From the NCBI GenBank assembly GCA_022661535.1, contig JAKULF010000004.1:6324001-6388000 (forward strand): a stretch of DNA of 64,000 nt, given 5' to 3'. Position 1 is the first letter of the stretch. Each line of letters begins with the position of its first letter. The notes below the pieces were generated by a model. The model was given only the letters and a program-made list of their open reading frames with translations. It was not told where the DNA came from and did no database searches. Both the position numbers and the translations under genes were made by a program. The stretch comes from Eutypa lata (Eukaryota > Ascomycota > Sordariomycetes > Xylariales > Diatrypaceae). Positions 33,513 to 42,932 of the stretch are shown one piece after another.

Positions 33513-34109
33513 TATTACTATCTTCAAGCAAGATGTGACATGTTTAGAAGGAAAACTGTAATCCCGCACAGCATCGTGTAGGACGTCTATATGACGTACG
33601 AGCTTATCTGTCCTTATATTACTACTCCCGGGTATATGAAAGGTTGCATTCGGTTTCCGATTTGGCCTTTAGCCGGGAAGATAATGTTGAGCCACCTGGG
33701 TACAAGGCATTATATATATTAACAAAGCGGGTTTTAATAATGCCAATATGACGAGTTGTATTGTGTACTAATTTGATTATGTACATTATCGCTTGTGGAT
33801 CAATACTTAACTTAACATAGTAACATTTACAACATATCTGTTCAAGATGTGATATTAGATGTCAGCTTAGTCCGTACGGCCGAATCCAAGAAATCATATA
33901 GGCAGCGCAATCCATATCCCTCAGAACGGTTACAATTTTAGATAATACGTTAAACAATTATTAAGAAAGCACGAGAGTTTCATACGAACCACGCCGCAAG
34001 TGCTGCGGAACCTAAGAATCAAAAGGGGCAACTAGGTTTTTGGGTTTAGGGAATAACAATGCAGCAAGACAACTCCAATAAAAACCCTTTCGTTCCTACC
34101 ACGTTGTCA
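33513..34109. other. Intergenic, no gene seen
   Basis: AT-rich, with no coding or RNA features recognised. Confidence 0.5.
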
Positions 34110-35241
34110 TCAGCTTGGATTATAAGCTTTATACACCTGTAATCCGCTTTCAACACACTGAACTATACCAAGCGTGGTTGTGATGAAAAGGACCAACATA
34201 GCAACCCAAAATGTGTACCACCGCTCGCCATTGCGTCTATCATGCCACCATTGAGATACTGTACTTGGTGTAGATTGGTCATACGCTTGCTTCAATATGA
34301 TCAACCGGTCTCTCCAGTATCTGAAACTTTCGATCTGGCGTCCTTCGGTATTCAGATTGCCGCACTGGATGATACGCGGGTCGACAGAAAGAGGGAGAGA
34401 GTTTCTAGATAATTCCAGGAACCAGTCTCTCTTCCCTGTCTTCCACCATTGGTTCTTTTTGAATTCTGATTGTGGAAATAGGAGTGCTATTGTACGCAGA
34501 GTTTCTTCCACCAGATCCTCGGGAAGCAACGACCTTTCTGCTAGTGAGCGAGTTGAACACATTATGACATGGTGAAATTACTGACCTATTCTGGCACTCT
34601 AAAAAGGAGGCATGATGGAATATCAAGATTTTAGTATCATCATTGAGCAGTAGTAGATGATCACGCATGTTATCGGTAAACTCGATTCGAATTCCACTGA
34701 CAACATTGATACTCCAAGCATTGAAGCTCCTCGGCAGTTTCTCGTTCTGGTAGACTAAGATAGGAGGCTCTCTGAAACTCTCTTTGGCAAAGTCAGCAAG
34801 ACTACCCCTGTCCCAAGTCAGGCACCGGCGTGGGACTGCTTGATGCTTCACAACCCCTATTTTGAGCATTAAAAGGACCCTGGCAGCTAGGTTTACCGAG
34901 TTGTCGCAAGCTTCCGTATTACCAGTTATAGACCTATTTCTTGTAAGGTATTGTATGATCGACTCTTTCGGCTCTCCTTGCTTCATGCGCTGAACAATTT
35001 CAACGATATCATCATGGCTTCGTACTGTAACATAACGACCGTCTGCATCCGCCGCTATCGCATTCCACTGGCGCCTGTAATAGTCTAGATATGGGGTAAT
35101 ATCAAGGGAATCGCTCATTTGGCCGTTGAAGAGCTGGTGTTTTGGGTCTATGATGCCCCAAAAATCTGCAATTACATTCTCTGGGGCCGGTAGTTGTAGT
35201 CTCCCAATGTTAACTAATGGGCTAGATGTTATTGCCGCCAT
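34110..35241 (-). CDS. Unknown protein with C-terminal membrane anchor
   Basis: Two exons, 35241-34586 and 34533-34110, joined across a 52-nt intron (GTCAGT donor, GAAAG acceptor, phases agree), give 359 aa. The N-terminal 310 residues are soluble and mixed alpha/beta, with no known motif. Near the end WWHDRRNGERWYTFWVAML leads into a hydrophobic helix (WVAMLVLFITTTLGIVQCV), followed by a short tail, so the bulk probably faces the cytosol. Fungal genomes contain many lineage-specific proteins with this WYTFWVA...VQ...G.LQVYKAY ending, but I know no function for them. The gene is divergent from the protease-like gene at 35650, with 408 bp between start codons, so co-regulation is possible. Confidence 0.75.
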
Positions 35242-35649
35242 ATTATTTTAGAGGCTGGGTTGTTGTTCAATCGTGTGAGTTGTTAAGCATATATGTATGG
35301 TTTCAAGTTGCGTTAACCCTTTTGAGCCATATCATTATGTGTCCCTAAAATGTGAAATCTGCCTTTTAGGCCTCAATTCGTGGCAGTGCAGATGCAGGTG
35401 AGTCGAGCCTTCATATCATTTGTCCTTTCATTTATCCCCGCATGCAGATACTACTCAGCCTTCGTCCTGCGGTCCGCTCGGCGCCGTACTTCATTTCCAA
35501 TATATCCCCCACGTATCCCCCTTAGATCAACTACCTAAACTTAATATAACTTTACTCATAAGTTTAGTCACATCTTGCTATTAATCCTCTTCGGCATTAC
35601 GGGTATTTACATATGATATGACATATCGCCAATTTTGGAATGTTAAGCA
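35242..35649. promoter_or_regulatory. Divergent promoter region
   Basis: This 408-bp stretch lies between two divergent start codons and must hold the promoters of both accessory genes. No specific operator was recognised. Confidence 0.5.
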
Positions 35650-37878
35650 ATGCTGTCAAGCAGACCAGGCAAAGCTCTACAGGAATGGCCAGATTCGGCA
35701 GCCTCGATTGGGGGGGCAATTTTTACCTCAAGGATTGGCCGTCGTCAAGCATGGAGGGCTTGTGGTCCAGCTCGAGAAAGCTTTGAGCAAGAGGTCCAAC
35801 CTCTACTAGAGAACATTCTCGAGCGAGGCGACTTGGACGACGCAGATTTCTTGATCAAATTATATATGATTGGGCGTCAATATAATAGAGCTACTCCAAT
35901 CATATTGATATGCTGCATGAATCAGAAAGCTCGAGAGAATGCCGAACAAATTGTCCGAGACAGCGGACTGCTTGAAAAATATCCCGGCTATGGTTTGGGC
36001 GCCAGCGCACTTCCACTCGAGGGTTGTGATAAGTTACAGCGCTTTGCGGGAGTTCATATGGAACTTGAAAGCAGATTAGGTTTGTCTTACAGGGCGTCCA
36101 ATCTTACAATAGAGACTAATTCTATTCCAGTATCAGACAAGCTTGCCACGTCGGTTGTTATATGTCAAGCTAATAGTCCAATTAAAAACGCCTACAATCC
36201 GCAACCACAGGTGGTACCGCAAATGGGAACCACTGATACACCTGAGCACGGTTTAATATCCACCAAGGTTCTTGCAGCCACAGATCTTCCAGAAGTTGGA
36301 AGGCGGCTGTATATCAGACCAGCCGATAGAACTGAAATCCTCCATCAAGCTACCGGAGGTGTGATCCTACAAGTAGGCGGGTTCTACTGCCAACTGACCG
36401 TCCACCATCTCTATGCTACGAATATGAACCCTATTCTGAATGAAGTGGAGAATGGGGATCTCGACGTGTGTCATTTTGATAGGCGAGAAGACGATGATAT
36501 CGATTTTGGTGATATCGCCGCTGAGTATGAAATCACCAGCCGAGGCAGCTTGACACCTCAATCATTGGACAGTGCAGACGACGAAGATAGTATGAAAGCT
36601 TCCTTTATTTTCGACGACATAATCGACCGACTTCATAACTCAACACAAAAAAGCATCGAAGATAGGAATGACATGACCCACCAGAACGGTGTGGGAGTAT
36701 CAAAAAATGAGCCAGTCCACCTTGACTTAAAATCCATTGGACGAATATTCGGCCACGTGCATAATGAGTCCAGCGCTTTCTTCGACTATGGTCTAGTTCA
36801 AGTCACGAAGAATGAAATCAAAAGGCTCGGCAAAAGCTTAAACAGGATCGACACCCCTAGACCACTGCGGATTCGCCGTATGACTGAAATAAGTTCAGTA
36901 GAAGTACGCATTATTGTCGCAATGTCAACAAGATTTGTATCAGGCATCCTTTTTCCCGATCGGATTTCTTATCGGCGTCATGGGACGTCAACTTACCAGA
37001 AGATTTATCAGGTCGAGCTTGACCAAGCCCCTGTCGAAGGAGACTGCGGCTCATCTGTAGTTGACAAGGAGACTGGAGATCTCTATGGCCATCTTATTCT
37101 TGGTGATACCCCCGCGAGGATCGCTTATATTGTACCAGCGACAGATTTGATTCTAGACATACCCCGCTCACTGGGATTATATGCTAAACTCCCAAGCCTA
37201 CCTTCATCAAATACCACTTCAATATACAAACACACATCCGTTACAACGTTGGAGCAAAGCCTACCTTCATCAAATACCTCTTCAGTATACACACACACAT
37301 CCGTTTCAGCAGCTACAACGTTGGAGCAAGACCCTCTCCCTCGGATGCGCCATTTACCATGCGAATTTTGGGGATGGTCTGGTTGTGACGTCGAGTTCCC
37401 GCTACATGCTTCACGGCCCTGGATTGATCACAACAAAGCTCATCTTCAAAACAAAGTTCCTAAGGTTGCCCTCTGCTGGTTCTGTGACCAATGTTTCGAC
37501 TTAACTGAGCCCTCAAATGGCCTTGGACTGGGTTACGAGGCTCGAATGTTGCATATTCGAGACCATATAATCCACGAAAACGTTAATATGAGCGATATAT
37601 TTCCTGATTTTGCCTTTGCGGCACATCTTCACATGCATCGTTTAATCACCAACGAAGTGTACAATCACGCCATGGCCTGGCGAGAAGCTATCAGGCTTCC
37701 TAACGGTTCTTTCATTTTAGTTCCTAATGTATCAAGCATATATGATAGAACTTTCATACCTGCAAACAGAAGTGCACAGCAAGAGCGTGCGCAACAGTTG
37801 GTCGTTGACCTGGACAAAGAGAGAAGAGCAATTAGAAAAGAACGCAAACAAAATAGCAAGCAGCACAAGAAACATTAA
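35650..37878 (+). CDS. Chymotrypsin-fold-like protein with Cys nucleophile position and C2H2-like fingers
   Basis: This is an intronless frame of 742 aa. Residues 1-120 form an alpha-helical N-terminal domain (ATPIILICCMNQKARENAEQ, GLGASALPLE). Residues about 235-490 look like a divergent trypsin-like double barrel. GGVILQVGGFYCQLTVHHLY provides His252/253, FFDYGLVQV provides Asp379, and EGDCGSSVVDKETGDLYGH places Cys466 where the serine of GDSG normally stands. A 63-bp tandem duplication follows. Then come two Cys/His arrays (Cys571, and Cys609/Cys612 with HIRDH) resembling C2H2 fingers, and a strongly basic tail. I infer a cysteine-type protease-like domain or an inactive scaffold. The assignment is by motif only. 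No signal peptide or membrane helix is seen. It is divergent from the membrane-anchored unknown. Confidence 0.7.
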   Translation: MLSSRPGKALQEWPDSAASIGGAIFTSRIGRRQAWRACGPARESFEQEVQPLLENILERGDLDDADFLIKLYMIGRQYNRATPIILICCMNQKARENAEQIVRDSGLLEKYPGYGLGASALPLEGCDKLQRFAGVHMELESRLGLSYRASNLTIETNSIPVSDKLATSVVICQANSPIKNAYNPQPQVVPQMGTTDTPEHGLISTKVLAATDLPEVGRRLYIRPADRTEILHQATGGVILQVGGFYCQLTVHHLYATNMNPILNEVENGDLDVCHFDRREDDDIDFGDIAAEYEITSRGSLTPQSLDSADDEDSMKASFIFDDIIDRLHNSTQKSIEDRNDMTHQNGVGVSKNEPVHLDLKSIGRIFGHVHNESSAFFDYGLVQVTKNEIKRLGKSLNRIDTPRPLRIRRMTEISSVEVRIIVAMSTRFVSGILFPDRISYRRHGTSTYQKIYQVELDQAPVEGDCGSSVVDKETGDLYGHLILGDTPARIAYIVPATDLILDIPRSLGLYAKLPSLPSSNTTSIYKHTSVTTLEQSLPSSNTSSVYTHTSVSAATTLEQDPLPRMRHLPCEFWGWSGCDVEFPLHASRPWIDHNKAHLQNKVPKVALCWFCDQCFDLTEPSNGLGLGYEARMLHIRDHIIHENVNMSDIFPDFAFAAHLHMHRLITNEVYNHAMAWREAIRLPNGSFILVPNVSSIYDRTFIPANRSAQQERAQQLVVDLDKERRAIRKERKQNSKQHKKH
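37198..37332 (+). repeat. In-frame tandem duplication, 63- and 72-bp units
   Basis: The DNA from 37198 to 37260 is repeated at 37261-37332 with a 9-bp insertion in the second copy. Both encode LPSSNT-S-Y-HTSV...TTLEQ. It lies in the linker between the protease-like domain and the finger region. Confidence 0.9.
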
Positions 37879-38632
37879 TTACTCCTTGTATCTTATAATT
37901 ATATAGGTAGCCCTCTTAGGAATTACGTCAAGGAAATATCGTTCGTCTTAAGTGCCGTTGAAAGCGAGACATGTGTCACTGCATTAATAAGTGAAGAGCT
38001 CCGGCTCACACCGGATTCTCGTATATATAGTGGCGCTACGCGCCACCTAGCCAGATTTCCTCCTTTCCTTCTATGTACAACAACAATATACTTATCTAGA
38101 CCGTATGGTTAATTAGCATCATGACAACATGTGATTCATTGTGATATTATGAGGTCCTATAAGCTATTGTAATTTAGCCAAGGCATCCTGAGATATGCAT
38201 ACCTACTAAGTATTTATCAATGACTCTGACAGCTAGTGCCCAGCAGTATCCGAGTAGGTATGACAAAAATTCAACACTCTTACAGTCATTGTATCATAAC
38301 TTACTTCTTTTTACATAGATCTTAGATTATAATAATAGCAGCTATGTATGTTACATCGCATAGGGGGGTTGTGGGGGGTTACCACTCTTCAAGGCGTAGC
38401 AGTTTTTCGTTGGTCATAGAGGTTGCATTTCCGATCCGACGAGGACACCTGCAGCCTCTTGCGTGCCACAAATTGCCTTAATGACACTATAACACAACGT
38501 ACTAAGCACCATTCCCCGGTTTCAGTATCAAAAGTCCTCTCTCCAATTCAATGTCACCAATTATGTTCAACACAAACCCAACCCCGCACTCATCTGCCTC
38601 ATCTTACCATCTGATCACTCACAATCAAAGCC
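37879..38632. other. Intergenic, with a short perfect hairpin
   Basis: This holds the hairpin at 38030-38046 and the promoter of the PhyH-like gene. No further feature was recognised. Confidence 0.5.
38030..38046. repeat. Short perfect hairpin, 7-bp stem and 3-nt loop
   Basis: GTGGCGC, loop TAC, GCGCCAC. It stands out as GC-rich inside AT-rich flanks, 150 bp after the stop codon of the protease-like gene. It could be a transcript-end structure or part of a small inverted-repeat element. The role is unknown. Confidence 0.6.
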
Positions 38633-39463
38633 ATGGCCGCCAACTTGGACGAAGCCAAATCTCATCTTAAAGAGCACGGCTGGGCTCGCCTCTCCTCCGT
38701 TCTCAGCAAGGAAGAGGCCTCGAGTACCCTAGACCACCTCTGGAAAGCCAGAGAAGTTGCGGAAGCTCGCGGCGATCCCACGTACATGCCTTTCCTCGAT
38801 CCCAACTCCAGCAATGTGCGTGTTTTCCAGCTTCTGGAGCTCGACAGAGTGTTTCGTGACCTGATCTCGCACCCCATCGCTACCGAGATGGTCAAATCTG
38901 TACTGGGCGAAACGTTCCTCATCAGCAATTTCACAGCAAACATTGCGCGTCCCGGATCGAGCAGCATGGCCCTGCACTCAGACCAGAGTATCGTGTTCCC
39001 GGAGCCTTGGCATGCTGTGTGGGCTCTGAACATCGTGTGGTGCCTCACGGACGTCTACGAGGCCAACGGGGCGACTAGGTACATTCCGCGATCTAACAAG
39101 TGGGTATGGAAGAAGGAGGTACCGGCCAACGCCCCAGACCTACTCGTGCCTTTCGAAGCCAAAGCCGGGGATGTAATCGTCATGGACGGGCGGGTATGGC
39201 ACACCTCTGGTAGCAACGTAACCAAAGACCAGGATCGGGCACTTCTGTTCGGCTATTACACGGCTCCCTTCGTGAGGCAACAGGTTAACTGGACGGCGCA
39301 GCTGCCGAAAGAACTTCAGGACACCCTGAGCCCCGAGATGAAGGAGTGGCTAGGGTTGGACCCCGTTGGAAACATCCACACGACAGGGGACTTGAGATAT
39401 ATGAGCCAACAGTATCCTAATGCGACTAACACGGCGAACAAAGAGCAGACAACGTCTGTTTAA
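38633..39463 (+). CDS. Phytanoyl-CoA dioxygenase (PhyH) family protein
   Basis: This is an intronless 276-aa protein with start context GCCATGGCC. It is an Fe(II)/2-oxoglutarate-dependent oxygenase. The iron-binding facial triad is visible as His115-x-Asp117 in ALHSDQS and His190 in VWHTSGSN. Arg202 in DRALLFGYY would hold the 2-oxoglutarate carboxylate. N-terminal HLKEHGWARLSSVLSKEEA is the usual opening of the family. All catalytic residues are present. Fungal members hydroxylate or desaturate secondary metabolites as often as fatty acids, so the substrate is open. No peroxisomal targeting tripeptide is found at the C-terminus (it ends TTSV), unlike true phytanoyl-CoA hydroxylase. No biosynthetic backbone gene lies nearby. 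Confidence 0.9.
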   Translation: MAANLDEAKSHLKEHGWARLSSVLSKEEASSTLDHLWKAREVAEARGDPTYMPFLDPNSSNVRVFQLLELDRVFRDLISHPIATEMVKSVLGETFLISNFTANIARPGSSSMALHSDQSIVFPEPWHAVWALNIVWCLTDVYEANGATRYIPRSNKWVWKKEVPANAPDLLVPFEAKAGDVIVMDGRVWHTSGSNVTKDQDRALLFGYYTAPFVRQQVNWTAQLPKELQDTLSPEMKEWLGLDPVGNIHTTGDLRYMSQQYPNATNTANKEQTTSV

Positions 39464-40918
39464 GCGGCTGGCAATACCAGGCAACGGGTGATCTTGGAAC
39501 AGACTACGAACGATTTAATTATGCTTTACTATACCGTACATTTCACATGAGCTCCTGCTAGGGGTGGCTAATTCAGAAGCAGCTGGACCAAAAAATCGGA
39601 ACGTGGATATGGCAGCGACTCTTAATCACCACCTGTAGTTTCATGACCCTAGTATCAAGGTTGATTAATGGATTATTAGTGAGATGGGAACATCGTGGGG
39701 TGCAGATAGGTGTGTGCTTATACATCAGACTATTTGGGACCATAGCGGGCAGCTAGTGATAACTTGTGTGCAGGAAGCTCTAGTTCGTCTAAAGGACTCT
39801 CATTTATAAGTTTTTGAGGACCAGGGATGGAGGCAGAGGTTATCTTACGACCAGTACAGACCTGAAGGAAAGTGGCTAGGTATAAGTTGATGAAGGAGGT
39901 TAGTTATATACCAGCTTGAAAAGACAGTCGAGACAAACCAAAAACCTACCCTCCTTTGCTGAATTACTTATGTAATACCATGCTGTGATATAAGGTGTCG
40001 CAGTTAAGCAGCCCCTATTTCCTGAAGCCCGGAACGCAATCCTCGCCTGTGGAAGTGGAGGCGGCCGGCCCCACGCAGAAAGTGTCCACGCCGGCGCCAG
40101 AATCTGCCGGCTACATGGATTTCACTGTGAGGTTTATCTTCACTCGTTGTCTTGGCTCGGGGGTGCCATGAATTCGTCGTTGGATAACATAGGTTGCAGT
40201 GAATAGATAAGGAGGTCCTGTAAACACACTTTCACTAAGCGGACGGACCATAACTATTACGCGCAAGAAGCTTGTTGACGAGAGCTGGTTCTCTTAGTGG
40301 ACAAGAGGAACCCAATATGACAATAAAAATCACCCCTTAAAGGATCGGGAAGAATCTTACTTGATGTACTCCAAGCAGAGTGGAAATCTACTCAACTCAG
40401 TGAACAACCTAGTCAATATCAATTAATTTACGTCAGGCCGTTCCTATCTTAGTAGATTTGTATGACATGCCCATACGATTAACATTCTGCCACATAAAAA
40501 GTACACATATTTGTTGGCAAATCACATGCAAAAATAACAACTATAAATATACATTCCTAGCATCATAATAGATAAGGATCCTCGGTGTCAAGTAAGAAAC
40601 ATAGTTATCATCCAACAGCCTAGAATGAGATCATTAGTTATCCTGAAAATTACCTATAATAGTTGTAGCGTATAATGTTGATTTATAAGAAAGTCACAGG
40701 TGGATGGTTTTCATGGTGACATCCAAATTTTTAGACCAGTGGTTAGCCTCCGAGGCCATTCGGAGCTTCAGTTAGGCAACATGTCTCCGGCCCTTAAGCT
40801 GTCAACCCCAAATCAACAGGCGAGATTATTTAAGGCCAAGCAATCCATTTCTTAATTATTCAAAGCGACCACATTAATATTCATTCCACCTATAAGCTCC
40901 ATTCTTATTGTCATTCCA
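39464..40918. other. Intergenic, about 1.45 kb, with one GC-rich patch
   Basis: Mostly AT-rich. A GC-rich, coding-like patch at about 40020-40130 reads as protein on both strands and is discussed as a finding. Nothing else was recognised. Confidence 0.45.
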
Positions 40919-41628
40919 ATGCCCAGCACCGCATACTTGTTGCAATCCTCCTCCTCATCATCTATCCCAATGGAGATCATTCAGCAGTTCCTAGGCCCTC
41001 TCCATATCCTCTTCTACTCTTCGCTTTTAGGTACGGAGCTATACCAGTCTTTCGTATTAACGAAGGTCTGCTTCAATGCCCTGCCTCGATCAGCCTTCAC
41101 GACCCTCCAGAAGCGGCTCTTCCCGGTCTACTTCCGCGGCCAAGCTCTACTACTCCTTTTAACCGCAGTAACCATCCCGCCCACCGGGCCACTCTCATTA
41201 GTAGCCAGCAAGGCGAACTGGATACCGTTTACCATTGCCGGTGTGACGGCTGCTTTGAATCTCTTAATCTATGGACCAAGGACCCAGCAGGCCATGATTG
41301 AACGGATTCACCAAGGTATGTAGCTAGAGTCGATCATCTGGTGAAGGTCTGTTGCATACTGAGATTGTTACAGAAACCCGAGATAAGAAGCAAGGAATAG
41401 ACCTTTCCGAGCCTAGCCTAGAGATGCAGACTTTCAACAAACAATTCAAACGGAATCATGCAATGAGCGTAAGCATCTCCTAGGGTTTTAATGTTCACTT
41501 ATTCCTCTACATCCTTCATCAGAGTTACTAACGACATGCATCAGATCCATCTAAATATAATATCGATTTGTCCATTGATTTGGTGGGGTTGGAGACTGGG
41601 CTCTCGACTTGATTTTGGGTCATTCTAG
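40919..41628 (+). CDS. DUF4149/TMEM205-like membrane protein
   Basis: Three exons, 40919-41315, 41374-41468 and 41545-41628, with introns of 58 and 76 nt, give 191 aa. A second in-frame Met at 40970 (MEIIQQFLGPLHILFY) is an alternative start. The family pattern is clear: LFYSSLLGTELYQSFVLTKVCFNALPRSAF, then LQKRLFPVYFRGQALLLLLT, NWIPFTIAGVTAALNLLIYGPRT, a charged helical segment (ETRDKK... MQTFNKQFKRNHAMS) and a last membrane helix with WWGWRLG. Four transmembrane helices are expected. The function of DUF4149 proteins in fungi is unknown; the animal relative TMEM205 is linked to drug resistance. It is a conserved gene with standard introns. Confidence 0.9.
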
Positions 41629-42212
41629 GCTGTGAGTTCGCAAGAAGTTAGATTGATTTTCAATTATTGGTACGTTGGATGGGTTTTGTAGTCATTAAGT
41701 AGGACAGTAGGATACAGTTGGGGGAGGGGAGAGTCTTTCACAAGCTAGGTAGTTTGCCTTGGTTAGGTAACAATGAGATACACAAAGTCCCAAGTTCGAC
41801 AGCATTGGTCCATGGAAGAGCATAACTATATGGCAACAAGCCCATAGCCACATAAGTCCTATTTAAAATATTATCTAAGTTATTCCAGCTTCGGGGCTGA
41901 GGTTCACCTAAAATTAGCTACAAACAAATAAGTGAACTTGCAAATGGACGCATTAGATTGTTCTACTATTATATTATACTAGGCTCTAAAAACAATTTTT
42001 AAGAATTGTGGTCTTCTGACTAGGACAAAGATTTTATGGATGCGAAAATAAGTTAGTAGATATAGTTAAGAACGTCATTCATATCTTCGTGGTAAAGTAA
42101 AGTAAGCTTGTTAACATTGTCAATCCTACTCATATGACAGCCTGCGAAAACGTGCCATACCAAGCTGCTATAGCCAGAAACCCCCAGAGGGAAGAGATGC
42201 AGCTATTAACAA
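41629..42212. other. Intergenic, no gene seen
   Basis: AT-rich, with no open frame of note. Confidence 0.5.
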
Positions 42213-42374
42213 TCATCCGTTCCCGCGTCTTCTTCTCCTCCTCCCTCCTCTACTTCTGCTCCTAGACCTAGACTTCCTCTGGCACGTCTGTGCAATACAG
42301 GCATATATAATCCCTACTAGAATCAACGACCCTACGCTAACGCCAACGATCATGCCTATCGTCTCTCCGTCCAT
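42213..42374 (-). CDS. 53-aa single-pass membrane microprotein with Arg/Ser tail
   Basis: This short minus-strand frame starts MDGETIG. A hydrophobic helix follows (MIVGVSVGSLILVGIIYACIA), and the last 20 residues are an RS dipeptide run plus a run of Arg (RSRSRSRGGRRRRRR). The helix-then-positive-tail layout predicts a membrane protein with its tail in the cytosol. Fungal genomes carry small proteins of this architecture, often overlooked. The frame is conserved in length only in the sense that nothing interrupts it, so coding status is not proven. It lies 560 bp downstream of the MDR oxidoreductase gene on the same strand. Confidence 0.5.
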   Translation of the reverse strand: MDGETIGMIVGVSVGSLILVGIIYACIAQTCQRKSRSRSRSRGGRRRRRRGNG

Positions 42375-42932
42375 TGTCTATGGCAGCTTGGATCCTCAGG
42401 TTTATATGTTAGTGGTAATGGTAGCTCATAAAAATCGGCTTCATAGAATTGCTCTTGTAGAAAGGCTGTTTTCTCGTTGTTCTTAATAGCTAGGATTTTG
42501 TAACCGAGAGCTTCTATGAAAAAGAGTTTTCATGGGAGCTGGGTACATGTTATATACAGATTAATTTATATATTTACGCCAGCGGAGTCATTCGAAATTG
42601 GGTCAAGCACACGAGATCCAAGTAATATTGGAAGTTATAATAGGCGTATCAGTCATCATAAACTTCTACTTGCAAGTCACGTATAATCTCTAGCAATTGA
42701 TATGACTACTCCCAACGATTCGAATGTCCAAATCAGGCCTAACTCACAAGGCCTCTCAAACGAGGTCCTATTCGCCTTCAGAAGGGGTATATTGGAGTAA
42801 CTAGAGGTAGTTCCTTGTGATATTAACATAAGGAAACAGAGTCAAATTAACCTAATCTATTCCAGCTCACTACTCGGAAGCAATTTTCCAAACCCACTCT
42901 TCCTCCCTACTTAATCATCAACCCTTTGTATT
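42375..42932. other. Intergenic, no gene seen
   Basis: Promoter side of the microprotein and 3' flank of the oxidoreductase gene. No feature was recognised. Confidence 0.5.
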
